Source: Paenibacillus sp. ACRRY
GTDB taxonomy: Bacteria; Bacillota; Bacilli; Paenibacillales; Paenibacillaceae
Assembly: GCF_022346995.1 (NCBI RefSeq)
Contig: NZ_JAKRNM010000001.1
Coordinates: forward strand, 248,001 to 312,000
DNA length: 64,000 bases
Reading direction: 5' to 3'
Both the position numbers and the translations under genes were made by a program. Below are positions 41,166 through 50,606 of the stretch, piece by piece. Within the stretch, counting starts at the first letter, position 1, and the number at the start of each line of letters is the position of its first letter. A model generated the notes under the pieces. It saw only the letters and a list, made by a program, of their open reading frames with translations, ran no database searches and was not told the origin of the DNA.

Positions 41166-42173
41166 ATGTGGAGATGGTCCAGAAAGTCACTGCTTATCGT
41201 AATGTCGGTTTGTTTGCTTGCACTAACAGCTTGCGGGTCGAACGATATGCCTAGCTCAGCTTCAGGAAATGGAGAATCCGGAGAACTGAAAAAAGTGGTT
41301 CTGCGTCTAAAATGGGTTCATCAAGCACAGTTTGCCGGCTTCTATACCGCTGTAGAGAAGGGGTTTTATAAGGAAGCGGGTTTGGATGTTGAGATCAGAC
41401 CAGGCGGCGCGGATTTTCCTTCCGTACAGATGATAGCATCAGGTGCGGAGCAATTCGGCGTGACGGGCGCAGATCAAATACTGATGGCCAGGGAGAAAGG
41501 GGTTCCCGTGAAGGCATTGTCCGCCATTTACAGAAAAACGCCATTTGTGTTGTTTAGTCTCAAGGATTCAGGGATCACGAAAATGGAGGATCTGGTCGGC
41601 CAGAAGATCGGTGTGAAGCTTGGAGGGAATGAAGAGCTGACTTACCGAGCAATGGTGAAAAATGCGGGCATAGACGGAACCAAGGTGGAAGAAATGCCTG
41701 CAAAATATGACCTCAGTCCATTGCTCAGCGGACAGGTGAAGGCATGGCCCGGTTATGTAATTAATGAGGTCCTCGCCGTACAGGAACAGGGGAATGAAGT
41801 CAATATTATTGAGCCAGGCGATTATGATATTAACTTTTATGCGGATACGTTGTTTACGACAGAGGACATCATCGAGCGTGATCCCGAAATGGTGAAAAGC
41901 TTCGTCCAGGCTTCCATGAAGGGCTGGAGCTACGCTATTGAGAACCCTGAAGAGGCTGCCGAATTTGGCTTGAAATACGGGGATAAATTGACCCTTGATC
42001 ACGAGGTCAGCATGATGAATGCAAGCATTTCTTTGCTGGAGCCGGAGAAGCTCCCACTCGGGAAGATGGAGTCCGAGGCATGGGACGTGCTGCAGAAGAA
42101 CCTGATTGATTTGGAATTCTTGAAGGAAGAGCAAAAGCTAGAAGACGTATTTTCAAACGAATTTATCGAATAG
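41166..42173 (+). CDS. ABC transporter substrate-binding lipoprotein, NMT1/THI5-like
   Basis: A 335-residue lipoprotein. The signal peptide ends in the lipobox LALTAC (Cys about 23). The NMT1-type domain starts VVLRLKWVHQAQFAGFYTAVEKGFYKEAGL, as in pyrimidine/thiamine-precursor and other N-heterocycle binding proteins. ATG 41166 follows GGGAGGAAA by 7 bases. It forms one importer with the ATPase and permease downstream. Within this operon the expected ligand is cyanuric acid or biuret; that is inferred from context. Confidence 0.87.
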   Translation: MWRWSRKSLLIVMSVCLLALTACGSNDMPSSASGNGESGELKKVVLRLKWVHQAQFAGFYTAVEKGFYKEAGLDVEIRPGGADFPSVQMIASGAEQFGVTGADQILMAREKGVPVKALSAIYRKTPFVLFSLKDSGITKMEDLVGQKIGVKLGGNEELTYRAMVKNAGIDGTKVEEMPAKYDLSPLLSGQVKAWPGYVINEVLAVQEQGNEVNIIEPGDYDINFYADTLFTTEDIIERDPEMVKSFVQASMKGWSYAIENPEEAAEFGLKYGDKLTLDHEVSMMNASISLLEPEKLPLGKMESEAWDVLQKNLIDLEFLKEEQKLEDVFSNEFIE

Positions 42174-42184
42174 GGTGTGATTTT

Positions 42185-43009
42185 ATGCTAACAACGACCA
42201 GTGGTCTGGAGAAAGAAGCTTCGAGGCTCCACGTACAACAGACAACCATTTCTTCCAAAAGTGACATCGCGGTTACGTTGAAAAATTGCTCCTTATCCTT
42301 TGGTGACGTCAACGTATTGAACAATGTGTCGATTGATATTTATAAAAATGAGTTTGTTTCGATCCTCGGCCCAAGCGGCTGTGGGAAGTCAACGCTGCTC
42401 CGGTTAATGCTCGATCTGCTTCAGCCAAACGCAGGAGGAGAGATCGTCTATCCATCGAAGGATCTCTCGCTCGGCATGGTGTTTCAGAAGCCTGTATTGA
42501 TGCCCTGGCTAACCGCAATCCAAAATATATCGCTGCCTCTCACGATCGGAGAGAAGAAATTCACCAAAAAAGAGATCAAGGAAAAAGCGGAATCCTCGCT
42601 GCGGTTGGTTGGACTTCAGGATTTCATGAATCATTTTCCGCATCAGCTGAGCGGGGGCATGCAGCAGCGGATTGCGATTGCAAGGGCACTCGCTGCAGAT
42701 CCGACAGTATTGCTTATGGATGAGCCCTTTGGGGCACTCGATGAATTTACGAGAGAAAAGCTGAATTTCGAACTGCTGCGTCTATGGGAGAGTCCCGAAA
42801 CGAGCCTAAGTACAGTTGTTATGGTTACCCACTCGATTCAGGAATCCGTGCTGCTATCCAACCGCGTGATCATGATGTCACCAAGACCTGCCGGAGTGGA
42901 GGACATTATTTCGGTTCCGCTGCCTTCACCGAGGGAGATCGGTATGGATGAGCTTCCGGCCTTCCACCAGACAGTCAATGAGTTAAGAAAGCGGGTCAAA
43001 CACCTATGA
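42185..43009 (+). CDS. ABC transporter ATP-binding protein (nitrate/taurine/pyrimidine type)
   Basis: A 274-residue ATPase of the SsuB/TauB/ThiZ class. Walker A GPSGCGKST at 62-70, Q-loop VFQKPVLMPW (about 99-108), signature LSGGMQQR (155-162), Walker B VLLMDEP (175-181) and the H-loop VTHSIQES. It starts 11 bases after the binding protein and its stop overlaps the permease start by 4 bases. It powers import of the N-heterocycle. Confidence 0.92.
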   Translation: MLTTTSGLEKEASRLHVQQTTISSKSDIAVTLKNCSLSFGDVNVLNNVSIDIYKNEFVSILGPSGCGKSTLLRLMLDLLQPNAGGEIVYPSKDLSLGMVFQKPVLMPWLTAIQNISLPLTIGEKKFTKKEIKEKAESSLRLVGLQDFMNHFPHQLSGGMQQRIAIARALAADPTVLLMDEPFGALDEFTREKLNFELLRLWESPETSLSTVVMVTHSIQESVLLSNRVIMMSPRPAGVEDIISVPLPSPREIGMDELPAFHQTVNELRKRVKHL

Positions 43010-43758
43010 AAACCAAGATCAAAGATGCCATGTATCCTGTCGTATTCGCCATTGCCTTTCTTATATTATGGGAACTTATTGTTCGTCTTTTCGACATCCC
43101 CCTTTATTTGCTCCCATCTCCCACAGGAATCTTATCGGTTATGGACAGCTCATTATGGTCGCATATGCTGGTCACGCTGCTGGAGGCTTTGGCAGGCTTC
43201 GTGCTTGCCAATGTCCTGGGATTGATTACCGCTGTGATCTTCGTGCATTCCAAGCCGATTGAAAAGGGAGTATTCCCGCTGGCGATTGCACTCAAAACGA
43301 CCCCGCTCGTCGCTCTGGCTCCGCTGTTGGTCGTATGGATGGGCACAGGGTATTCTTCCAAGGTTGTAGCTTCCATGCTAATCTGTTTCTTTCCCATTCT
43401 GGTGAACAGCGTAAAGGGTCTGAAAGCCATTGAGCACGAAGCATGGGAACTGTTCTCCACATATAAAGGCACCAAGTCAGAAATTTTCTGGAAATTACGA
43501 CTGCCTGCAAGTCTGCCTTATGTGTTTTCTGCGTTAAAAATCTCGACCTCGCTGGCTATCGTGGGTGCCATTGTCGGTGAATTTGTCGGTGCAAACAAAG
43601 GGCTCGGCTATGTCGTACTGGTATCTTCATACCATATGGATACGCCTGTGATGTTCTCCGCCATTATTGCATCCGCACTATGTGGCCTGGTTCTCTTCTG
43701 GGCCATCAGCTTACTAGAGAAAAGAATTATATTCTGGCAAAGGACGGATGACCTATGA
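43006..43758 (+). CDS. ABC transporter permease (SsuC/TauC/ThiX type)
   Basis: A 250-residue permease with six helices. The EAA loop reads EAWELFSTYKGTKSEIFWKLRLP (about 145-167), followed by SAIVGAIVGEFVGA-type sequence. It belongs to the BPD_transp_1 family. It overlaps the ATPase gene by 4 bases and the atzD gene by 4 bases, so expression is translationally coupled. Confidence 0.9.
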   Translation: MKTKIKDAMYPVVFAIAFLILWELIVRLFDIPLYLLPSPTGILSVMDSSLWSHMLVTLLEALAGFVLANVLGLITAVIFVHSKPIEKGVFPLAIALKTTPLVALAPLLVVWMGTGYSSKVVASMLICFFPILVNSVKGLKAIEHEAWELFSTYKGTKSEIFWKLRLPASLPYVFSALKISTSLAIVGAIVGEFVGANKGLGYVVLVSSYHMDTPVMFSAIIASALCGLVLFWAISLLEKRIIFWQRTDDL

Positions 43759-44828
43759 TGAGATGCACTGTGAACCGTATTCCAAGCCGTTCGCCTAACG
43801 ATGTGGCTGCGATGGAGAAAGCGATCCATGAGGGAGTTATTGATCCCCAAGATGTGGTTGCAGTACTAGGTAAAACAGAGGGCAATGGCTGCGTGAACGA
43901 TTTTACGCGTGGTTATGCTGTGCTGGCGTTAAAACAATTTTTTGGAGAATATCGAAAAGAATCAACCTCGTCCATATCCTATGTGATGTCTGGAGGAACC
44001 GAGGGCATATTGAGTCCTCACTTTACAGTGATTAGCCGCAAGGGTGCTTATAACCAAGATAGTCAGAGACAAGATCAACACTCTCTTGCCATTGGCGTCG
44101 CCAAAACACGGGATTTCCTTCCGGAGGAGATTGGAAGGCTGGCTCAAGTGGACGAAGTGGCTGCTGCCGTTCAGCGAGCCATAGCAGAAGCTGGCATCGA
44201 ATCTTCGGCAGATGTACATTTTGTGCAAATCAAGTGTCCGCTGCTGACGTCGGAAGGCGTGTATGATGCCTTGAGCAGATCTCAAACCACCGTGACAGAT
44301 GATACCTACAAATCCATGGGATATTCACGGGGAGCCTCTGCACTTGGTGCGGCAGTTGCTCTTGGAGAGGTGGAACGAGCTGGACTTCAGGATACGGATA
44401 TCTGCGATTCATGGCAGCTGTTCAGCAGCGTAGCCTCCACGTCGGCAGGCAGCGAGCTGGCATATTGTGAGGTGATCGTCTTCGGCAATTCCGACTTCGC
44501 GGAAGGTCCATATTTTATCGACCATGCTGTAATGAAAGATTCCATTGACGCCCCTGCGCTCAAGCGCCTGCTGGATATACATGCAGATGCTGAAATGGTG
44601 CAGGTGATGGCCAAGGCAGAGGCCGATCCCACCGGGTTCATCCGGGGTCACCGGCATACGATGCTTGATGATTCGGATATTAACCATACGAGACATGCGC
44701 GGGCTGTCGTCGGAGGTGTGCTTGCTTCGGTGTGTGGTGATCCAATGATCTATGTGTCTGGTGGAGCCGAACATCAGGGGCCCCCAGGCGGCGGGCCGGT
44801 GGCTGTGGTTTTTAAGCGTAGGGATTAG
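43755..44828 (+). CDS. atzD: Cyanuric acid hydrolase (AtzD/TrzD, ring-opening amidohydrolase family)
   Basis: A 357-residue enzyme that opens the s-triazine ring of cyanuric acid, yielding 1-carboxybiuret, which decarboxylates to biuret. The family has three structurally equivalent domains, each with a Ser-Lys dyad. The matching blocks are VLGKTEGNGCVNDFTRG (Lys40), YVMSGGTEG (Ser79), VQIKCPLLT, SMGYSRGASALG, SVASTSAGSELAYCEV and the C-terminal YVSGGAEHQGPPGGGPVA. Length fits AtzD/TrzD (about 360). The fold is shared with barbiturase, so barbiturate is an alternative substrate, but the neighbouring biuret and allophanate hydrolases favour cyanuric acid. It starts at ATG 43755 inside the permease stop. 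Confidence 0.9.
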   Translation: MMRCTVNRIPSRSPNDVAAMEKAIHEGVIDPQDVVAVLGKTEGNGCVNDFTRGYAVLALKQFFGEYRKESTSSISYVMSGGTEGILSPHFTVISRKGAYNQDSQRQDQHSLAIGVAKTRDFLPEEIGRLAQVDEVAAAVQRAIAEAGIESSADVHFVQIKCPLLTSEGVYDALSRSQTTVTDDTYKSMGYSRGASALGAAVALGEVERAGLQDTDICDSWQLFSSVASTSAGSELAYCEVIVFGNSDFAEGPYFIDHAVMKDSIDAPALKRLLDIHADAEMVQVMAKAEADPTGFIRGHRHTMLDDSDINHTRHARAVVGGVLASVCGDPMIYVSGGAEHQGPPGGGPVAVVFKRRD

Positions 44829-44871
44829 ACGGGATACATCCATAAAAAAACACAAATGGAGGAATGACAAG

Positions 44872-45306
44872 ATGATTACAGCCAAGAAAACGGAGGTTAT
44901 CACAGGGGAAGAGATGCAATGGGGGCTCATGCCGAATCATATTCACCTGTATCACCGCGAAATTGTGTCTGCAGAGCAGGCTGATCAGATGGGCTTCCGT
45001 ACCAGCTCTGTTTTATGGGAAAAGATCGGAGTTGGCGGTCAGGTACTGCCCCACTATCATGACGTAGCTGAAATCATTCACATCACGGTAGGGAAAGTAA
45101 AACTGTTATGCAATGGAGAATGGAAGAGCTATCAGGCAGGCGATACGTTCCATGTCCCGGCAGGCGTTATTCATTCGGTAGCTAATGATGATGAACAGCC
45201 GACAGAACAGATCAGCATTTTCTTGCCGGTTGAAGAGAATGCTCCGGTTAACTCCTTTTTTAATACAACATTAGTGGAAGATGTCTTTACCACCAAATTG
45301 AAATAG
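44872..45306 (+). CDS. Cupin protein of the cyanurate operon
   Basis: A 144-residue single cupin. Motif 1: VLPHYHDVAEIIHITVGKVK (His-x-His and Glu, about 61-80); motif 2: GDTFHVPAGVIHSVAND (about 95-112). GGAGG lies 9 bases before the ATG. No reaction can be assigned. It lies between atzD and the PucR gene, in a pathway whose carboxybiuret intermediate has no decarboxylase gene here, so a role with that intermediate or with sensing is possible but untested. Confidence 0.82.
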   Translation: MITAKKTEVITGEEMQWGLMPNHIHLYHREIVSAEQADQMGFRTSSVLWEKIGVGGQVLPHYHDVAEIIHITVGKVKLLCNGEWKSYQAGDTFHVPAGVIHSVANDDEQPTEQISIFLPVEENAPVNSFFNTTLVEDVFTTKLK

Positions 45307-45322
45307 TCAGGCGGGATTGGAG

Positions 45323-46930
45323 ATGGCAGATCACAAGAAGGCAGGATTCACGTGCAGTGATGTTTTGTTGATCCACGACTTTAAGGAAGCTGTCGTCTTG
45401 GCTGGAGCGAGTGGCATGCAGCGAATCATTAACCGTGTCAACGTGATGGAAGTGCCGGATGTGATTGATTGGGTGCGCCCAGGGGAGTTTCTGATTACCA
45501 GTGGATTTCCATTTCGTGATCAGCCAGAGGCTATAGCGGATATCATACCGCAGCTGGTGGAGAAAGGTGTATCGGCGCTAGGGATTAAAACGAAACGATT
45601 CATTGATCATATTCCTAGCCGTGCACTCGAACTGGCAGATCAGTTGGATTTCCCGATCTTTGAGCTTCCGGCCGCGATCGTATTTTCGGATGTTGTTCGA
45701 GATATTATGGAACGAGTCCTTGTGCAGGAGGCAAGAGAGCTTTCGCTGCTGCAAAGCCGTTTTCACAAGCTGTCTCAACAACTCCTGTACGGGAAAGGAT
45801 TAGAGGAATTTTTGCAAACACTGGATGGCATATTGAACAATCCCATTGTATTGCTTGATGACTCCAATCATCTGTTCCTTTCTCCTCAGGCAGAAGAGAT
45901 TGTGGAGGCAGACAATCCAATGCTGTGGTCCGGTTTGCGGGAAGAGAGCAGTCTCGGTGTGAGTTTCATAACGCTAGGTGAGCGTCGAATTCGTGTATAT
46001 GTATCAGCCGTTAATGACAAGCAATACGACAAATGCTTGCTGGTTCTGCTGGAATGGAATCAGGAGCACTCCGTTGTTGATCGGCTGACGATTGATCGCG
46101 TAGGCGTTTTGGTAGGGCTCGAGATGATCAATGCCAACGCCAGGCGGGAAGTAGAGCTGAAGTACGTCGATCAGTTTCTGCAGGACTGGATTACAGGCCG
46201 AATTGTAACCATTGAGGATCTGAAGCTGCGAGCGGAAGCGTGCGGGCACCCACTTGAAGATGATCAGCCGCGCCATGTCGCGTTAGTGCGATTTCTGAAC
46301 GTCAAACCTAGCATCAGGACCATGCAGCAGGCGATTAAAAGGCTGAGAACCAAATCCAAAGGTGAGGGACTTCAGGCAACTATACTGGAGGGAGAGCTGG
46401 TTCTTCTTTTCGCAGAAGTCATGTATGGTAATCGAAATGTGGCGATGGACACCATTATTGCTGATATGAAGCTGGTTTTCCCTACAGAGAGCTATTCTCT
46501 ATGTATCGGTAATCGAACCGGAGCTGCGGAGAAGGTGTATGAGAGCTATAACGATGCCAAAAAGATTCATCATATCAGCTCCATTTGCGATTACCGTGAA
46601 CCCTATGTGGACTATATGAAGCTAGGGGTGTTCCAACTCTTATACCATCTACCGGATACGGAGGAGGTACAAGAGTACCGTGATCGATTCATTCAGCCCT
46701 TGCTTACGTATGATGCCAAGCATAATTCCCAGCTGTTTGAAACGTTGAAGGTATATTTTAAGCATAATCGAAATGTGAAAAAGACGTCAGCGGAGCTTTT
46801 CACTCATTATAATACTGTTTCCTATCGGGTAGAGCGGGTATGTGAATTGCTGGGGATCAGCATGGATAATGGCGATGATGTATTGCAGCTGCATCTAGCA
46901 ATGAAGTTGAATGAAATGAGACCAGCCTGA
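45323..46930 (+). CDS. PucR family transcriptional regulator (cluster 2)
   Basis: A 535-residue regulator. The N-terminal PucR sensor domain (CSDVLLIHDFKEAVVLAGASG, then NVMEVPDVIDWVRPGE and GVSALGIKTKRF) is followed by a middle domain and the C-terminal helix-turn-helix (VKKTSAELFTHYNTVSYRVE, about 485-505). It is similar along its length to the PucR protein at 19486-21114. The gene is inside the operon, unlike the divergent first copy, and is expected to control it in response to a pathway compound. ATG 45323 is close to GGAG; a TTG at 45317 is an alternative. Confidence 0.87.
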   Translation: MADHKKAGFTCSDVLLIHDFKEAVVLAGASGMQRIINRVNVMEVPDVIDWVRPGEFLITSGFPFRDQPEAIADIIPQLVEKGVSALGIKTKRFIDHIPSRALELADQLDFPIFELPAAIVFSDVVRDIMERVLVQEARELSLLQSRFHKLSQQLLYGKGLEEFLQTLDGILNNPIVLLDDSNHLFLSPQAEEIVEADNPMLWSGLREESSLGVSFITLGERRIRVYVSAVNDKQYDKCLLVLLEWNQEHSVVDRLTIDRVGVLVGLEMINANARREVELKYVDQFLQDWITGRIVTIEDLKLRAEACGHPLEDDQPRHVALVRFLNVKPSIRTMQQAIKRLRTKSKGEGLQATILEGELVLLFAEVMYGNRNVAMDTIIADMKLVFPTESYSLCIGNRTGAAEKVYESYNDAKKIHHISSICDYREPYVDYMKLGVFQLLYHLPDTEEVQEYRDRFIQPLLTYDAKHNSQLFETLKVYFKHNRNVKKTSAELFTHYNTVSYRVERVCELLGISMDNGDDVLQLHLAMKLNEMRPA

Positions 46931-46961
46931 TTAATATGTACGCATCAAGGAGGGGTGACGG

Positions 46962-48716
46962 ATGAGTAAGCCGGATATGAATATACCGCGTGAACTGACA
47001 ATAGACTGGCTGCAAACACAATATGGGAGCGGGAAACTCAAGCCAGAGCAGGTCATTGAAGAGATCATCTGCCGTTCCCGTGAGGACGAAGGGATGAATA
47101 TCTGGATTACGCCGCCTGTACTGGAGAGAATCAAGCCGTATTTGGACCGTCTCAAAACAATGGATACTTCCTTGCCGCTGTGGGGTGTACCATTCGCCAT
47201 TAAGGACAATATCGATGTGGCTGGCACACCAACGACGGCTGGCTGTCTCGAATATGCGTATGTTCCAGACAGGCATGCTGCTGTTGTAGAACGATTGTTA
47301 AACGCAGGAGCCATTCCTGTAGGTAAAACGAATATGGATCAATTTGCGACTGGGCTTGTAGGCACCCGGAGTCCTTACGGTGAAACGCATAACGCGCGAA
47401 GCGCTGAATGGATCAGCGGCGGGTCCAGTTCAGGATCTGCCGTAGCCGTAGCGAGGGGGCAGGCAGCATTCGCCCTAGGCACGGATACCGCGGGCTCCGG
47501 AAGGGTTCCTGCGGCGCTGAACCGTCTTGTCGGCTATAAACCGAGTTTAGGAGCCTGGTCAACAAAAGGTGTTGTTCCCGCATGTGCCAGCCTGGACTGT
47601 GTAACTGTATTTACCCATTCTTTACAGGAAGCAAGGATTGTCGATGTGCAAATGCGGGGCCTTGAATCATCAGACCCATGGTCCAAGGAAATATCGCGAA
47701 GGGTCGATAAGCTTCCCCAAAAGTTGTATTTGCCTAAAAATCCATTAACGTTTTTTGGTCCGTTGGCGGTTGAATACAGGAAGGCATGGGATGCAGCCGT
47801 CCAGAGGGTCGAACGGTTGGAGCTGCCAGTCGAATATATCGATTACGATCTCTTTGAGGAGGCTGCCGCACTTCTGTATGATGGACCTTGGGTAGCTGAG
47901 CGATGGGCCAGTGTAGGAGGATTCATTGAGTCAAGCCCAGGAGTCACTGTCCCCGTGACGGAACAAATCTTGCGATCAGGCAACTCAGACAAGCATGATG
48001 CACCCTCTGTATTTACCGCAATACATAAGCTTCAGGAGCTGCGAATGATAAGCAACAAGCTTCTTCAGGAAGCCGTACTTGTCATGCCGACGTGCGGAGG
48101 AACGTGGAAAAGAAGTCAGATTGAAGCCGAACCGATAGCTGCGAATTCGGACATGGGGCGGTATACGAACCATTGTAATCTCCTAGATTTATGCGCGGTT
48201 GCTGTACCAGCAGGTGATGCGGTGGCAGAACTACCGTTTGGAATTACGCTCTTCTCGCTGTCGGGAAATGAGCACTTGATAGAAAACGCTGCGGCCTCGT
48301 TTCTGGAAGAGAATTTGCCGCCTTTGGAAGCAAAAAGGCAAGAAACGATGCTGGTTGCCGTCTGCGGCCTGCACATGAGAGGTTATCCACTGGAGAAACA
48401 AATGCTGGAGCACGGGAGCCAGTTCATTGGTGAGTCGCATACGGCGGAGAAGTATCAAATGCTGAAGCTGCCTACCATACCGGCTAAGCCTGGGCTGCTG
48501 AAGAAGAAGGCAGGCGGCAGTGCCTTTGCACTTGAATTGTGGCAGATGCCAGTCGCTTCTTTTGGCGCGTTCGCTGCATTAATTCCGGCCCCGCTAGGTA
48601 TAGGCAAAATTGAATTAGCAGATGGGACAGAAGTATCCGGGTTTATATGCGAAGGCTATGCTGAAGAAGGAGCAGAGGATATTTCTGCTTACGGAGGATG
48701 GAGAAACTTACGATAA
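46962..48716 (+). CDS. atzF: Allophanate hydrolase (AtzF-type)
   Basis: A 584-residue amidase-signature enzyme that converts allophanate to ammonia and CO2. The catalytic Ser-cisSer-Lys triad is Lys81 (FAIKDNID), Ser155/156 (GGSSSGSAVAVARG) and Ser179 (GTDTAGSGRVPA). The N-terminal amidase domain spans about 1-430. The C-terminal allophanate hydrolase domain (about 460-584) begins LVAVCGLHMRGYPLE and ends near AYGGWRNLR, as in AtzF. It has no biotin-dependent urea carboxylase partner nearby, which supports allophanate from biuret, not urea, as source. AGGAGGGGTGACGG lies just before ATG 46962. Last gene of the operon. Confidence 0.93.
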   Translation: MSKPDMNIPRELTIDWLQTQYGSGKLKPEQVIEEIICRSREDEGMNIWITPPVLERIKPYLDRLKTMDTSLPLWGVPFAIKDNIDVAGTPTTAGCLEYAYVPDRHAAVVERLLNAGAIPVGKTNMDQFATGLVGTRSPYGETHNARSAEWISGGSSSGSAVAVARGQAAFALGTDTAGSGRVPAALNRLVGYKPSLGAWSTKGVVPACASLDCVTVFTHSLQEARIVDVQMRGLESSDPWSKEISRRVDKLPQKLYLPKNPLTFFGPLAVEYRKAWDAAVQRVERLELPVEYIDYDLFEEAAALLYDGPWVAERWASVGGFIESSPGVTVPVTEQILRSGNSDKHDAPSVFTAIHKLQELRMISNKLLQEAVLVMPTCGGTWKRSQIEAEPIAANSDMGRYTNHCNLLDLCAVAVPAGDAVAELPFGITLFSLSGNEHLIENAAASFLEENLPPLEAKRQETMLVAVCGLHMRGYPLEKQMLEHGSQFIGESHTAEKYQMLKLPTIPAKPGLLKKKAGGSAFALELWQMPVASFGAFAALIPAPLGIGKIELADGTEVSGFICEGYAEEGAEDISAYGGWRNLR

Positions 48717-48900
48717 GTATGCAGAAGGCGGGGGCACTTAAACGATCGTCCTTCGATCCCAAGTACCGAATATCGCGACAAGAGAAGACACCTATGAGTG
48801 CATAACATTCTTTCCCATTCATGATGTCACATGAATAGTCTATGATGTTACATTGCGTATTCATCATCCATAATCTTCGATTTGATGCATTCCGAGTTCA

Positions 48901-48939
48901 ATAAAGGGCTACTGACTCTCTTAGTCAGTAGCCCTTTAT
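48901..48939. terminator. Bidirectional terminator at the end of the cyanurate operon
   Basis: A perfect 17-bp stem, 48901-48917 with 48923-48939, with a 5-base loop, between the convergent atzF and GT61 genes. The rest of 48717-49023 shows no gene. Confidence 0.85.
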
Positions 48940-49023
48940 TATTATTTTAAGTAATCAGGAACCCGCATTCTTACCGTTTAGTTATGAGTGATTCTGAGTG
49001 ACTCTGAGGGACCTGAACATTAT

Positions 49024-50178
49024 TCAGGTATCCTGTTTATTCAGACCAGCTATACGCATCGTTTGCTCCAGTCGATCCAGGTCCACGGTGAAGTCCTCTA
49101 ATCCCGAAAAACGGTCTGGTGTCGTTCCATCATCTTGTCCATACATCATATAATAATCAAGTTTGTTATGGTTGCTAATCATCCAGTAAGTAGGTACCAC
49201 ATGCCGGATATGAAAAATTTCGAAGACAAGGGTGTCTTGCATGCAGAAAGCGAGGTTGGCCAGCCCGGCTCCATGCGGTGCAACAATCGCTTTTGAGGAA
49301 GCAAAGAGCTGAACCTGCTGGGCAATGCTCCAATCCTCCAGACAGACCGAAACAAACCCGTACGCCTCCAAAAGCCGGATGACTTCACGCTCGTTAGCTA
49401 TCCGTCGTGCGGAGGCTTTGCTCCGAGAAATGAAAATGCGCTCCGGTGAATCCAGCGTTGTGTCGCGTCTAGGCAGCATAAACATGCGAAGGACAGATGT
49501 AGCCCAAGGCGGATAGTGTGAATTCATCATTAGGGAAGGCACAACCAAACGGTCAGCCTGAATTTCCCGATTGTCTCCAGTACGAATCACGGACGATACC
49601 GATGCGCCAAACATTAGTAACGTCTCTTCCACAAATGATGCATGAGGATTAGGATTCATGATCAGCGATTGAAAAGGAATATTTAGAATTTGAAGCATAC
49701 CCAGTCGAGGCAGCACATCATATAACCAATGAAAGTAATTATGACTCCCGCAAAAAGTCAAAACGGCAGAAGTCCCTTGGAGATACAGTTGCTCCTGTAT
49801 CATACTCCGATACAAAGCAGGGTGCTCTTCCAGTGTCAACATTCTATTAAGTCTTCCATCGTATTCGGGAGAAAGGTCGAAGATCAATTTTTCATCTGAT
49901 GTCAGGACGGAACCTGATGTTCCCCAAACACGCCCATTCGATATGTATGCAACATACCCGCCTTCGGGATGAACGCTATAGGGCATCAAATAACGGTGAA
50001 TTTCCGTTTCAAGGGTTTTAGGTATCTCGTAATTGGCGACTTCACCAAGATCAAAAGGGGAGACTTTATCATCACTACCGGAGGAAATGGAAGCCCTCCA
50101 TTCCCAAATGTCCCTGTAGAAACCGGACTTATCTGAATTAGTGCCTGTCGATTTGGCATTATTACATATCTCATTCAT
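49024..50178 (-). CDS. GT61 family glycosyltransferase (DUF563)
   Basis: A 384-residue glycosyltransferase. Diagnostic blocks are CGSHNYFHWLYDVLPRLGML (about 142-161), ERIFISRSKASARRI (about 247-261) and the nucleotide-sugar region IVAPHGAGLANLAFC (about 305-319). No signal peptide is seen. GGAGGG precedes the ATG. Family members transfer xylose, arabinose or other sugars in polysaccharide or cell-envelope glycan synthesis. The gene stands alone. Confidence 0.87.
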   Translation of the reverse strand: MNEICNNAKSTGTNSDKSGFYRDIWEWRASISSGSDDKVSPFDLGEVANYEIPKTLETEIHRYLMPYSVHPEGGYVAYISNGRVWGTSGSVLTSDEKLIFDLSPEYDGRLNRMLTLEEHPALYRSMIQEQLYLQGTSAVLTFCGSHNYFHWLYDVLPRLGMLQILNIPFQSLIMNPNPHASFVEETLLMFGASVSSVIRTGDNREIQADRLVVPSLMMNSHYPPWATSVLRMFMLPRRDTTLDSPERIFISRSKASARRIANEREVIRLLEAYGFVSVCLEDWSIAQQVQLFASSKAIVAPHGAGLANLAFCMQDTLVFEIFHIRHVVPTYWMISNHNKLDYYMMYGQDDGTTPDRFSGLEDFTVDLDRLEQTMRIAGLNKQDT

Positions 50179-50606
50179 TTTCAGCCCTCCATAATGATGT
50201 GGTTGCTATGAAGTTAATTTATGCATGCAGGCTTCAAAGTGATTAGAGCTGATCATATCCTTTATTTCTTATGTACAATTTACACATGAGATCTTTTCAA
50301 TATCGCTATGAACATGTCGCAATATCATTAAATAGTAAAGCTTTGGATGCTAAATCAAGTATTGTATGTTGTATATGTTGTAAAAGCTCTGGATAATTAT
50401 AATGTTACACAGTTATTATTATAGTCATTTAGACCTGAGGATAGCTCAGATGTGTTGAATTTCTTTCCATCATGAGAGAAGATTCGACGCATTTATTAGC
50501 TTTAATGAAGCTAAGCATATGATAGTATTGGTTTGAAGAAATAAAACATTATAAGTTCGCTATCAAACACGATGCATGCTTCATTTACTGAAGAGGGGGA
50601 AGACGA
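50179..50606. other. Intergenic region between the GT61 gene and the xylan-locus regulator
   Basis: AT-rich and without a credible gene. It contains a short inverted repeat, TTAGCTT (50496-50502) and AAGCTAA (50508-50514), about 95 bases before the first response regulator. No clear promoter hexamers were identified. Confidence 0.5.
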
